A stretch of DNA of 64,000 nucleotides from Phytophthora sp. 'mugwort' (GCA_033558025.1 JAUCEF010000008.1:1674001-1738000); one strand, 5' to 3'; shown: positions 22,066 to 33,024, counted from the stretch's first letter. The notes: generated by a model from the letters alone, not told the origin. Numbers and translations are program-made.

Positions 22066-23523
22066 CTAAGCGATGCTTGCCATGGGGTGTTGTTTCTCTT
22101 CTGCATCAGCGAAGACAGAGATTTCCTTCAGTACCTGATCAAGGGATGGACGTTGCGTGTAGTCTGGGTTGCACAGCCGGCTGATGAAGGCCCACTCCGC
22201 ATCCGATACTCCGTCCGGACGAGGGTGGCTCTCCCCTTTCATGATTTTGTCCATCGCCTCCACGTCGTCATCCAGTCCAAACGGAATTTCGTGGGTCTTG
22301 GCTTCAATCATGCACATAGCGAGCGAGTAGATGTCGGACTCGAAGCGCGGCGCATCCATGCCCGTCTCTTCCAGCACCTCCTTAGGCTTCCAGCGTACAG
22401 ACTTTGCATTCGCCTTGTCGGCATTCCCACTCAGTCCAGCCGACAGCGTGCGCACGGTACTGAAGCCGAAGTCAGCGAGCTTCGCCGTGCAGTTCGCACC
22501 GACCAAAATATTATTGCACTTCAGACCACCGTGAATCGTCTTGCGATCGTGTAGGAACTTGAGACCCAGAGCGACCTGTCTGAATAGCCGCCAGTATAGC
22601 ACACTGTGCTCATCGTCCTCCAAGAAATCTGCAAGATTGCCTTGATGCGCGTTCTCACATACGTAGAATTGGGGCTTGCTAACGTGCGACCCACCGTAAA
22701 GCTTCAGAATGTGCTCGTAGTCCGGTAGACCACCCCAAAGCTCCAGCTGACGGAGGAACGCGTCGTCCGAGTCACTCGACGTCTCTGGGAATAGCCGTTT
22801 GACCACCACTTCCGTGCGTTTTCCGTCATGCAACCATGTGCCTCTACTCACATCTCCGAAGGTGCCTCGGTCTCCGATAGCTTCATCTTCGTACTCAACG
22901 TCGTCAATTGGGATAAACCAGTCGAACATGCGCAGTCCCTCCTGGTTCAGGTACGTGGACACGCGCGTGAACGTCTTTTGCTTGAGCTCGAGCATCTCGG
23001 GTGACTGGCCCTTCCACTTCATGCCGCTGTTGAGGCTCATAAGCGCCTCGTGCACCTTCTTATCGCCCCGGAATTCGTTCACGAGCATCCGTTCCGAGGC
23101 ACTGGTCACTAACTGATTGAGCTTTCCCCACTGCTCGGCGCGATCGGCATCCCATTGCGTCTCCCACTTCGTCATCTCGGGCTTGTCAGTCTGGCCTAAG
23201 GCTTGGCCTGCGTCGCTGAGCTTTAACTGCAGCTCTCGGATGGTCGTAACGATCGTCTCGCTGCTCGCCAGACGCAGCAGCAGCGGCTTGCGACGCATCA
23301 GCTTGACAAACCGTACGACAACGTCCACATACTTGAGCTTGGACATGTCCTTAGCGTCCAGGGGCGCCACAAAGTTGTGCAGGAACTGGAGTCGCTCCAG
23401 CACATGGCGGCAGAGCAGTTCATTCTCGGGCATGCGGCGACAGCGCGTGCTTATGTCCGTGAGCGTCTTAACACTGAGGTGATTTCCCTTGAGACCTTCA
23501 ATGGGAAAGCCCTCCATCGACAT
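22066..23523 (-). CDS. TKL-type protein kinase, probable pseudokinase
   Basis: Single-exon gene of 485 residues starting at ATG 23,523. Residues 1-205 are helical with no recognised domain. Residues about 215-475 form a kinase domain: Gly-loop IGDRGTFGDVSRG, the ATP-binding Lys in VVVKRL, a catalytic loop reading IHGGLKCNN, and the Mg-binding ADFGFS. The usual catalytic Asp of HRD/HGD is Gly (codon GGT, one base from GAT), while Lys, Asn and DFG Asp remain. Kinase activity is therefore doubtful and a scaffold or allosteric role is possible. The fold resembles the tyrosine-kinase-like families expanded in oomycetes. An INR-FPR promoter lies 47-62 bp upstream, and the frame is intact in otherwise transposon-filled DNA. 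It lies inside the proposed 24.7-kb inversion. Confidence 0.85.
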   Translation of the reverse strand: MSMEGFPIEGLKGNHLSVKTLTDISTRCRRMPENELLCRHVLERLQFLHNFVAPLDAKDMSKLKYVDVVVRFVKLMRRKPLLLRLASSETIVTTIRELQLKLSDAGQALGQTDKPEMTKWETQWDADRAEQWGKLNQLVTSASERMLVNEFRGDKKVHEALMSLNSGMKWKGQSPEMLELKQKTFTRVSTYLNQEGLRMFDWFIPIDDVEYEDEAIGDRGTFGDVSRGTWLHDGKRTEVVVKRLFPETSSDSDDAFLRQLELWGGLPDYEHILKLYGGSHVSKPQFYVCENAHQGNLADFLEDDEHSVLYWRLFRQVALGLKFLHDRKTIHGGLKCNNILVGANCTAKLADFGFSTVRTLSAGLSGNADKANAKSVRWKPKEVLEETGMDAPRFESDIYSLAMCMIEAKTHEIPFGLDDDVEAMDKIMKGESHPRPDGVSDAEWAFISRLCNPDYTQRPSLDQVLKEISVFADAEEKQHPMASIA

Positions 23524-23569
23524 GGCTAAGAGACAAAGGAGAGAGGTGGAAACGCGTGCGTCGAGCGCA

Positions 23570-23585
23570 GAAAATGCGGGAATGA
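23570..23585 (-). promoter_or_regulatory. Oomycete INR-FPR core promoter of the kinase gene
   Basis: The minus strand reads TCATTCCCGCATTTTC, a good match to the initiator plus flanking promoter region of oomycete genes, placed 47-62 bp upstream of the ATG. Confidence 0.75.
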
Positions 23586-24107
23586 CCGGTCTCGGATTGC
23601 CAAAAGATCGACAGCGGCTGATTTATGGTTTGGGGGCAATGGGTACATAAGCACATGAGAAGGTGCGCCGATGCGAGGTCCGCAAGCTTAAGGCTATATG
23701 AATGTGGGTGCCGGTTGTTCATTATGTTAGGGGTCTATTGGACAGGCGAGATGCTATTTCGATCGGATACTTTTGCTTATGATAATGGCACTCGTTGCTG
23801 CGCCCAACTGAAAAATGTGACGAGGCATCTGCACCCAGCTGTCACCGCCAGCCCCAAAACTTGCCCGAACTCGACCATCCAGTATTGTGATTTGTAGCCG
23901 TTTTGGCAAAACCAACGCCCTGAAATCTGATATCGGGGATCCGATTTGCATATATAAATGGGTTCGATTTAAAGAGGACGATGAGGCGCCAGGGTCCAAT
24001 TGGCAAACAGTAGTCCGTTTTGCCGCTTCAATCGTGCAAAAACGAATGGACAGTAGATTGGCCACCCACTGAGCTCGCACGTAGCTGTTCATTCATTTTG
24101 CAAACGC
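23586..24107. other. Intergenic, no recognised gene
   Basis: A TATATAAATGGG stretch near 23,950 is the only promoter-like feature. Short frames here have no recognisable content. Confidence 0.4.
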
Positions 24108-25020
24108 ATGACCTATCATGATAACTTCCGCTGGCGAGCAGTAGCTCTCCTGCATGTGTACGACGTCCCGGTTTCGCACGTATCCGACCTTCTTGGCCCT
24201 AAGCTACGGACAATACGCCGCTGGTACAGCCCCTTTCTTCGTGACGGTATTGTCAACGACAACGCGAAGCACAAGCGGCGTCAACGCAGGCCAGATGAGG
24301 TGCTACATGCTGTGAAGGCTTACGTTCAAGACCATCCTACTTTCTACATCGAAGAATTGCGTGACCGCATAGTGTCGCTTTTTCCAGAACTACTCAACAT
24401 TTCTACGTCTACAATATGTCGCGTGCTGAATTTCGACCTGAATTTGAGTCGGAAAGTGCTGTCTAAAGCGGCGCGAGAAGCCGCCAGCTGAAATCGAAAT
24501 ATCTCGCGCAAAGTGCGTCCCATATATTCGTTTGCTGAGGAGCTCGTTTTCCTCCACGAGACGGCAAAGGATGGGCGTCATGCCTACCGTAGATACGGTT
24601 AATCGAGACGAAACACAAAGGCCCTCGTGAAGTTGCCATTCCGCAGAGGAAAACGATTGTCCATCGTGGCGGCGCTGGACGTGAACGGTGTTTTTGGTTA
24701 GGATTGGACAGAGGGCGGTTCCATGAAGCCTTCCTCAGGTGCGTTGTACCGCACCTGGGCCCATGATCTTTGCTCGGTCGATTGTGATAATAGATAACGC
24801 AATCTACCATGCGTATCCCGAATTGGAGGAAGCCGTGCATGTCTGCGGTGCTCGGCTGCTTTTTCTCCCACCGTATTGTCCGCAGCTCAGTCCGATTAAG
24901 CCTTGCTTCGGTCTCCTGAAACGGTGGATCCAGAAGCACGCTAACCTGGTTTTCCTTTTGTACCCGGAAAAATGTGTTGGGTGTCGCCATGTGCCAATGC
25001 ACTCGTCGTGGGGATAATGG
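24108..25020 (+). pseudogene. IS630/Tc1-type (DDE_3) transposase
   Basis: The first frame (24,108-24,491) is an HTH region with the LRTIRRWYSPFLRDGI segment. The remainder lies in changing frames: a KRLSIVAALDVNGVFG strand, IVIIDNAIYH with a catalytic Asp, then LLFLPPYCPQLSPIKPCFGL. The family motif at that last point is NPIE, so the catalytic Glu is replaced by Lys. Several stops and frame shifts also occur. A dead cut-and-paste transposase of the eukaryotic IS630-Tc1 group. Terminal repeats were not found. Confidence 0.75.
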
Positions 25021-25197
25021 TTGCCACGGTACATTCCAGCACTGCGGATATCTTGGCAATTCATTAAGAGACGAAACGTTTGATGCCTTAAAGGGCCTGT
25101 AAAATTGCTACCGTAAACAACAATTCACACTCGTTCTTCCTACTCGATTGTTGCTGCCATTTACACGGCGTCTCCGTCGCTTTCTTGGCTCCTGTCA

Positions 25198-26160
25198 TCA
25201 TCTCGCATGTGGTCTATGTCTTGCTGATCGGGGTTGCTTGGCACAGGAGGCGTGAACGATTGGAAAATGCCAGCAGTAAACCCATTTGTGGTTAGGAAGA
25301 CCAACTGCATACCGCAAGGTTGATAGATCCACTAGCACAGGAATCCACGCGCCTTGAATATCATGCGCACCGTTGCTGTCTCTTGTTCCGCTGCTGTGCA
25401 CGTTACGCTTCCCGGTCCTGACCAGCTCTCGTTGTCGGTCCAACTCTATTGCTTGGGCGGTTGTGTTATCCGGGGGAACCTCGAACGGAGTGCTGTCGGA
25501 TCGCCTCGCCTGCACGATGTCGAGGTGATGCGCTGTGATAGGTCCAAACGATACAGCATTCTCTGTCTCGTGGGCCATGCGTTGAACGCGTGCTCGCTCT
25601 ATTCGTGCAGCTGTAGCACGGTGGAACTGGGGTGGGGGCTGAGCGGTGGTTTTGGTGTACAGGAATGCCTGAAATCGAAATGCATTTATCGCCAAACGGT
25701 CCTCGGGTTTCAGCAGCCGCCAGCGATGTTGGAATGTTGGGTGAAAGTTGTCAGCAGACAGCCGTACTACTTGCATTGACCATCGTTCTTGGCCCGCTTC
25801 AAGTAGATATCACTATCACTGTGAAGCTTAATATGCTTTTTGGCTGCCTCAGGACTTGCTGCAACCTCCGTAAACTTCGCTAAGCATTTCTCGCGAAACA
25901 CAGCATATCCTTCGTCGAGGTCGAACGTAATGTCCTTGCGCTATCCTCCGCGCGAGTTACCAAGCGGTTCGCCGACACGAACGACTAACACTGCATCCAG
26001 CACGCGAGGCAATGAAGCTCCGTCGACGCGTCGGTCTGGACCGATCTCGGTCTCCATACGAACACACTCTTGGAAGGTAAAGTTGCTGGTAGCAAACACG
26101 CCTTGTAGCAACCTAAGCGACAGTACAAGCACAATATCACAATAAAGCAGCAGCACCACC
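25198..26160 (-). pseudogene. Unrecognised protein, two frames
   Basis: The minus-strand frame 26,160 to about 25,780 (segments FATSNFTFQECVRMETEIGP and FREKCLAKFTEVAASPEAAK) flows through a frame change at about 25,780 into a 192-codon frame (25,776-25,198) with LSADNFHPTFQHRWRLLKPE and RIERARVQRMAHETENAVSF. A stop lies after PLGNSRGG in the first frame. Composition looks like a real protein, but I recognise no domain. Given its neighbours it may be a mobile-element ORF. Confidence 0.45.
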
Positions 26161-27139
26161 CACGTCTCGAAAGCACATACGTCTAAGAGCGCAAATGGTT
26201 GAATAAACGGCGTAATGCCTCACGTGTATTCGCATTAATCTAGATAAGCACGGTAGCAGCAAATCACAGCACAATCACAACACAGCGCACAATTAGCGTC
26301 GTATAGCACAGCGATATGGGAGAGAATGCTATAAATACTTCGTGCTGGTCCATCGTTGCAGGTGCTAGTGGGCGGTAGAAAGCGGAGGCCAGAGGGGAGG
26401 GGAGGGGGCGGGCTTCAGCATCTGCAGAACCTCTGTCACGTACGACAGAAAACAGGACAAGATAATGAGCGCCATGCGGCTAAACACGGAGCATAAGAGT
26501 CTTACCCGGTCACAACAGCAGGAAGTCGTCGGGCCACGAAGTGGCTCGCTCAGCACGCGAAGCAGGAAGGCGTCGAGCCACGATGTGGCCCGCTCAGCAC
26601 GGGAAGCCGGATGGTGGCGTCTTACGAGGTTGCCGTCTGATCTTCTTGTGTGTGAGGGCAAGTGGTTGGCGTGACCCAACTTGGGGATGGGAGTCCGTTT
26701 TAGTTGCGACAGATGGGAAAGCGGGCAAAAATCCTTCTGCAAATCCTCGAAAAAAGTCGCCCACAATCTTTGCCCAGCAACGATTTAAATAAAAGCGGGT
26801 CCGATATAAGCCTTCAAATCGGAGGGCAAACGGCTGCAAAGACAATACCCATATAGCCCCCAAACGAACCCCGAGTTGGGGGGGGGGGTCCCAACTCAAG
26901 AAAGCCAGCGCAAGCCGGTATACACACTATTTATATAGCCGGATGGGATTAACAGAGACTGGTACAGCTTGGCATATGTCCTGTCCTGCATTGCGCAGAT
27001 GTGCTCTCCATTTTGTTCATGTCATCACAAACATATTGCTTGCTCTTTAGAGTTCGAGTTCAGACATGGATACATTGCATCCAACATACAACCAGTCTTT
27101 CATAACCATGAAGTAATTCTGAATCTTAGCCTAGTATCA
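26161..27139. other. No recognised gene; one two-copy repeat
   Basis: Contains a direct repeat of about 45 bp (26,526-26,570 and 26,571-26,614, GGCCACGAAGTGGCTCGCTC-like), a G tract at about 26,878-26,889, and only short frames. Confidence 0.4.
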
Positions 27140-27508
27140 CATGCACATACTAAGGTAGCAGTATTGCAGACACTGGAATGTCTTCTTGTCCAAAAGTCCA
27201 AGCAACTCGGCTCCGCAAAAAAAATCTCGAACGCAAGCAAGATATAGATGCCGCAATTGTAGCGCTCTGTCTGGATACCCAAGCCCGCCTCATATATCTG
27301 GACACGCGAGCTTACCTGCACGTGGCTTGGCAAAAGAGCTATCAAACTCTGGGCCACTGCGCGAACACTAGCCGCGTAGGACGATGCACAAGAATCGTAG
27401 ATGTAAACCTTGCCTTCACCAAAGCTAATCATGGTAGAGCACCAATGATTACTATTGCAGGTGATTGGGAACACTACCCGCTCCATGGAGAGCCCTGTCA
27501 TTGAATGC
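27140..27508 (-). pseudogene. Second MULE Ulp1-type protease fragment
   Basis: The minus-strand frame contains His in CNSNHWCSTMISF, Asp in VYIYDSCASS and Cys in RYNCGIYILLAFEIFF, the same C48 catalytic order as at 17,930-18,160 and clearly homologous. It is truncated upstream at about 27,508, where family-A 3' sequence begins. The transposase part is absent. Confidence 0.75.
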
Positions 27509-27860
27509 CGAACACTGTGACCGGAGTGTGGCCGCTGTACGGCAACAACTTCGGACAGGGGGCGGTTTTGGGGAAGCGTCAACCAAGAATATCAGCTCCC
27601 CGAGAAAATTGCCAGATCTGTGAGGAAGGCGGCTCCAGCTATGAAGAACGGGGACGATCGAGTTACACCAAGATACGAGGTAAAAGCGGGACGACGTACA
27701 ACCTAATCCGGGGCCATAAAAAGGGATGCTCTGACGAAGGGAAAGGAAATCAAGATCAAGCAGCCCTCCAACACGGATCTGTTATACTGTAGTCACCCGA
27801 CAGATCGGAGATCGGATATATATTCGAGTCCAGATCTGGGGGAATTGAAGATACGAGATC
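27509..27860 (+). mobile_element. Family-A 3' end: polypurine tract plus partial LTR
   Basis: 27,509-27,552 matches the region just inside the 3' LTR of the 47-57 kb element, 27,553-27,565 is the polypurine tract, and the LTR starts at about 27,567 (GGGGAAGCGTC) and fades near 27,860. Relative to pol at 27,904 this LTR is upstream and in the same sense, so an LTR with 3'-end sequence before it is followed by an internal region, as in an LTR-sharing tandem. Confidence 0.7.
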
Positions 27861-27903
27861 AGGACTGGCTGACGAGGAAGATCGGAGTCGATATGACTTA
27901 ATC

Positions 27904-29175
27904 TCAATCAAGAGAATGGTCGTACCGATCAACGGATTAGGGATCATTTCCACTGGATAGGTCTATATCGAAGCGTGCAGAGATATGTGGGCGAATGTGT
28001 AGACTGCGAAACTGGAAAGGGTCGCCCACGATCAGAGAAGAATCGCCTGGGAACCTCCAGGCGACATACCCTTTCCAGATCATTGCAGTGGATCACATAC
28101 CCTCGCTGCCGAAGTCGTTCAAGGGCAACACTGAACTACTGATCTGGGTAGATCTGTTCACAGGGCATGTGATCGCGAAGGCAAGTGCGTCTAGAACGGC
28201 CCAGACGATCGCCGAGTCGTACGAAGAGTGTGTCTTCCGGAGATTTGGTGCTAGCGAGGCGATCCGCCAAGATCGAGAGCCCAGGTTCATGTCTGACTTC
28301 TTCCGGGCTTTTAGCAAGATCCTCGGACAGCGATAGAGGGCGACGATGGCGTATCGACCGCAAGCAAACGGAACAGCGGAACGGATGGTACAGACCATAA
28401 CTCGAGCTTTGAAGATGTATGTTTAAGTTCTGAACCAGCAGGATTGGGATGAGTACGCGGAGCGACTGACGTTTGCAATCAATACGGCCCAAGATCGAGT
28501 GCGAAGGGATACACCATTCTATCTAGTACACGCATAGGACCTCGATCGACGTTGGAAACCACCATACCTTTGGGTAGTACTCGAACTCGAGACCGATATC
28601 CTAGGAGATGGAGGTACCAACTTCAACGCTATTACACAACGGCAAGGGAACAAGTCAATGTCAAGCTGCGGGAGGCGATTTCAGATCCAGCCGATCGGCA
28701 TAACGACGAGGTCGATCCGCATCAGATCGGGATCGAATCAAAGTCTGGCTGTATTTGGATCGCGTGAAGGAAGGATACGCACGAAAGCTGGCACATCTGT
28801 GACATGGTCCTTTCCGAGGTGCAGAGAAGATCAACGAATACTCACTGCGCCTCGAGATCGCCGGAACGGAGTATCGGATCTTCCCCGATTGTGTATCTGT
28901 CCAAGTTGAAGTTGTTCAAGGAATTCCCAGACCGGCCACAGATCGAGTTGACTGTACCAGTCTCGGATCGACTAGATTTTGACGAAACGCTGCTGCCCGA
29001 GGATAGCTGGACACCGGATCTAGGAGCAGACGAATAAGAAGTGGAGAAGATCACTGATCTGAGGACAGGCAAAAGAACTCGGTATGGCCGGATCTATCGG
29101 GAATTCCTTGTATATTGGAAGGGATATGAAGACCCCAGCTGGGTTGATGAAACCGATCTGAACTGCGGAGCACTC
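27904..29175 (+). pseudogene. Family-A integrase and chromodomain fragment
   Basis: Collinear with the minus strand at 52,325-53,590. It encodes the end of the H2C2 finger (CVDCETGKGRP), the integrase core with D, D and E in IIAVDHIPSL, IRQDREPRF and NGTAERMVQT, and most of the chromodomain ([20 protein letters not shown]). Stops occur in the core (GQR*, MYV*, VHA*). Homology ends at about 29,175 within the codons after the chromodomain, and family-B sequence follows. Gag, protease, RT and RNase H are deleted. Confidence 0.85.
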
Positions 29176-30660
29176 CATGGTCTGCCGGAAACAATTGTCT
29201 CGGATCGTGACCCGCGGTTTACCGCCGCGTTCTGGCGAGCGCTGTTCCAACTACTTGGAACGAGGTTGCACATGTCCACTGCCGAACATCCTCAGACGGA
29301 TGGGCAGACGGAGCGTGTCAACCGAGTGCTTGAGGACACCCTACGCAGTGTCTTGCGGAGGCTCCTCGCACTTGGTTAGAACGCCAGTAGTTGAGTTTGC
29401 ACTCAACAATGCGGTTCACGCATCGACCGGGTACACCCCGTTCTATCTGAATGGCTTACGCCATCCACTGGTGCCGCTCACTTTGCGAGGCAGCACCCCG
29501 GCTTCAATTCTAAGTGGGGGGGGGCTCGGAAAGCGCTTCCTCCCAGGTCTCGGATATGAGACCGGTTTCCTTGCGGAAACAAGTGGAGTCTTTATAGACA
29601 CCAGGCTGAACGTAATCAACCGTGTCTATGATGCCATGGCAGCGGCACAGGACAAACAAAAGGAGTACTCTGACAAAAAAGGAAGAGGAAACTTAAACGT
29701 GTTTAATGTGGGGGATTTAGTCCTACTAGACACTAGGAACTTGCCACTCGCCACGATAAGTTCCGCTGGGAGCAACAAGCTGAAGCACCGCTTCATTGGA
29801 CCCTTTGCGGTCCTGGCCAGGCATGGTGCGGCATATACCATTGACCTGTCTAAGTCGATGACGACCCACCCGACGTTCTACGTGGGCCGTCTGAAGCGGT
29901 ACCATGACCCGCTGGGCTCACAGACCCCAGCTCTACAAAGCGAGGCTGCGACTTTTTTCTCTGAGCGCGCCCAGAGCCAGAAGCCCAGGTCCTTGCGGGG
30001 TCGCGGAGGGGGACTCGATACGAAGGTACTCCGGCTGCATACACCGAGTATGAACCATAGTGATACGGCTGGGAGTACGCAGGAGGCGCTCCCGCCTGGG
30101 ACACAGGCCGCAGAAGGTCCCGAACGAGAGACAACTCACGTTAGACTCGGTCCATGGACGCCCAAAAGGCATCCAGACCTTGGAAGATCTCGTCCACGTC
30201 ATTCGTGCGACGGACGATCCGTCCTTCGAGGGCCGACAAGTCGTCGGCCAGACGATATTCGCGTCGTCACGATCGGCCCAAGGACTCCAGCGCTCCCGGC
30301 CTGAGCAGCAGCAGCCCCGCCTTCACCAAGTCCAAGCGCAATCTCAAGCGCAAGGACTCGGCGACGAGAACGGTGTTTTCAACGACACGAGGTGGAGCCA
30401 AAGGCGGCACACCAGGTCCTGAGCTGGACCGGAGGGGTGGCGCCTCATACTCGTACTCGTTCGAGGGCACCGCCGCCTCTCCTACGCCGTGATAGGGAGA
30501 GACCCACTACCGCGTGGAGCGTGCTCCAGGAGCGGTGCGTTCTCGGGAAGCGCCAGCTCCGCGTGAAGTGGAGGGGGTACTCGGAAGCTGACTGCTCCTG
30601 GGAGCCGTACGAACGGCGCAGGCTGACTGCCCGAAGGCTGTCGCGATCTGGGAACAGGAT
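29176..30660 (+). pseudogene. Family-B integrase C-terminal half and chromodomain
   Basis: Starts at [19 protein letters not shown] with the second catalytic Asp, then [13 protein letters not shown] with the catalytic Glu, exactly where the family-B integrase at 4,485 stops. One frame change at about 29,370 links these to VEFALNNAVHASTGYTPF and the GNLNVFNVGDLVLLDTRNL region of the integrase C-terminus. A chromodomain (KRQLRVKWRGYSEADCSWEP) lies at about 30,540-30,610. Chromodomains of gypsy integrases direct insertion to marked chromatin. This is the 3' half of the element whose 5' half is at 4,485-9,257. Confidence 0.85.
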
Positions 30661-30909
30661 CGGCGGCGGCTTCGTAAGTAGTTCGGGCTTTCTTGCCCGA
30701 ACGGGGTGTGGTCGTAGAACCAAGACCATACCCGCGCTCATCGTGAGCGCTAGAAGCGGAATGCTTCTGCAGTTCTCGAGAGAGCTGCCGTTTGCCTACC
30801 ACATGGGCAAACTCAATACGCAGATCTCAGAGGTCAGGATGGCCTCCAGGGTGAGATCCTGCCGGAGAACCTCGAGTTGTCCTTGTGAGCAGCGCGTAGC
30901 TGCCCGCTT

Positions 30910-31915
30910 TCAAAAGACGGCCTCGGCCTCTTGGAAAGAATCACAGTGTGTGGGCATCACGGCTGGATAGCCCCACACAAGTCGGAGTCCCGACCGGAGC
31001 TCAGGATTCTTTCGCCGGCTCGTGAACTCCTTGAGCGGGATGTTGTGCGGTGCCAGGAGCACGCACCGAGCAATGCTCACGTTTTGGAACAGGGGCTGCT
31101 TGGCCACCAGGTGGAGCTCATAAGCGCCCCGAGAAGAACGCCCGCCATGAAGTACGCGAGGCGGCTGGAGCTGACTCACGTAGGCGTCGGCTCCGTGGGA
31201 TTCCTCAGGGGAAGTACCCGGGAGCGTAAGGCGGTCCCCCACGGACAGGTGAAGAATACCTCACAGGCGACCGGGTAGCCGGGGCCCGCACTCCCTTATG
31301 ACGAGCAGCCTGGTATTCCGACTGCTGCCCGTCGAGATCGTTGGAGATCTCTCAGCCGATTTGGCCCTCTTCTTCCTTGTCGGAAGAAGAACTGAAGAGG
31401 CTTTTGTTCGTGGTCCCATACCCTTCACGGATTGGAAACCTGGAATGCATCCCGCCGTCTACGGCTGACTTCCGAGGCTACTGCAGCCTTAGCAGCCTTG
31501 ACGCGGGCAGTTGCCTCAGCGAGCGTCAAGTGCTTGACCGGAGAACGAGGTTTCGCTTCGTCCTCCTTGGGTGAGCCTGGACTCCCTTGGCGTCGGGCGT
31601 CTTCGGCGCGTCGCCGTTATGGCTAGCCAGAGGGGAACGGGACCCAAGCGAGTCCGACTGACTCGGGTCGCCGTCAGACCTCTTGACGAGCGGGATCTCG
31701 TTATCGCCCCAGGACATGGGAGACTTGTCCGAGTCCTCATAGTCCACGAGGAGCTCTGGGTCTTTCTCAGGCGGTTCAACCGCCTTGGATGCCACCTTGG
31801 TGGATCCCTTAGCGGCAGAGCCTTTTCCGGACGGCTTAGAGCTCTTATCCTGCTGCTTGGAAGCAACAGGCTTGGCAGGCGCTTTCGCATCGCTGCCAGA
31901 CCGAGTCTTGGTCAT
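30910..31915 (-). pseudogene. Antisense ORF of family B, between chromodomain and 3' LTR
   Basis: The minus strand starts at ATG 31,915 with a 129-codon frame rich in Lys, Ser, Asp and Pro (PPEKDPELLVDYEDSDKSPM). It then changes frame into AEATARVKAAKAAVASEVS (about 31,500) and into a well-formed segment, ELHLVAKQPLFQNVSIARCV and CDSFQEAEAVF (31,242-30,910). The composition is protein-like and unlike a mirror of the sense frame, which is closed here. The frame may extend to about 30,640. Function unknown. Placement parallels the larger antisense ORF of family A. Confidence 0.5.
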
Positions 31916-32088
31916 GCTTGAGGCTGGTGGAAGCCGAGAAGAAGAAAAGCACGCGGAAGTGCTCGGGCTCAAAAGAAAATGAGCCGGCTGCGGAAGCCAA
32001 CCGCAGCGAAGTCGATGCAATTCGACTTGGAGAGTGAAAGGCAGCGATTTCCTTTCACTCGCTTTGGATGGTTGGTAAACCGAACCTA

Positions 32089-32100
32089 AGTGGGGTAGGA
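32089..32100 (+). promoter_or_regulatory. Family-B polypurine tract
   Basis: AGTGGGGTAGGA directly abuts the LTR start TGTAACGGGG at 32,101. Confidence 0.7.
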
Positions 32101-32364
32101 TGTAACGGGGTTATATGAAGAGTGCCAAGTCACTCTTCAGAGCAAGTGTACCCAAGTACACTAAGTTGTTGCCAATCATCATTATGACGTCGACGGTAAT
32201 GACGCCATGGATAGGTACCACAGATATGGTACAAAGACCTCAGAGCCACTCAATAGGATAACATCTAGGGTACTTTATAGGTGACTAATAGTTAATATGT
32301 AGACGCATTCAAAGGGGTCACTTATAAATATATTCAGTCTTGAATCTACCTAATTTTGGTAACA
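32101..32364 (+). mobile_element. Family-B LTR (3' LTR)
   Basis: 264 bp, TGTAACGGGG to TTTTGGTAACA. Matches the 5' LTR at 9,029-9,257 apart from a 35-bp indel near its start. Confidence 0.85.
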
Positions 32365-32466
32365 GTCCCACAGGCCAGGGACTAGTGAACTGCCGTTCAC
32401 TGAGAATTTGTATACTATCCGGAAGTCACACTTCCTGTGCGCAAGGTGTTGTGTGCTCCGCCACAC
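32365..32466 (+). mobile_element. Family-B 5' leader attached to the 3' LTR
   Basis: The match to 8,930-9,028 continues past the LTR through the leader that normally lies between the 5' LTR and gag, then stops at CTCCGCCA. An LTR followed by leader indicates a former tandem of two family-B elements sharing one LTR. Confidence 0.7.
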
Positions 32467-32929
32467 CCACCCTAGCGAACTTTTGCCCAAGCGCACACCT
32501 CGATCGATCGGCGTTCAGTGCTTGGCCGACGACCGTTTGGGCTCTCTACTCCCAAGATCCCGCTAAAGAAAGCGGCAAGCAGCTCAAGGAAATGAAAGGA
32601 ACAACGCCACACGGCAACCTCGGCCTCGGATCAAGCCCAGGTCCCCGACCGAAGGCCGACTACCTCAGATCGGAACCAATATCGACAGCAGAGCGAAGAC
32701 TTCGCGCTACTCCATGTCCCCACGTCCCGCCAGGACGTTCAACACTTTACATCGCGGCATCCTTTAGAGTCCCAAGATAGCAGATACAGCCCACCGACGG
32801 GTACACAAGGTGATACTAAGCTCAGCAGATCCAGATCATCGGGGAACCCCCTCCGTTAGTCGGTGTTTGGGCGCAGTTGGTAAGCGGATCGGGTCTTAAT
32901 CGTATTTTAACCGATCCCGCTACACCACA
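32467..32929 (+). mobile_element. Family-A LTR fragment (distal part)
   Basis: Matches the reverse complement of the low-coordinate part of the LTRs at 15,791 and 47,547, ending CCGCTACACCACA at 32,929, the LTR end. The other LTR end is missing. Confidence 0.8.
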
Positions 32930-33024
32930 GATTATCGGGGAACCCCTTCGTTAGTCGTTTTCTGGGCGCAGTTGGCAAGCGGTTCGAAGCTTAATCGTAT
33001 TTTAACGGATTCTGCTACACCACA
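32930..33024 (+). repeat. Second copy of the family-A LTR tip, in tandem
   Basis: About 95 bp repeating the last part of the preceding LTR (ATCGGGGAACCCC... to GCTACACCACA at 33,024) with about 10-15% differences, so it is not a recent duplication. Confidence 0.75.
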
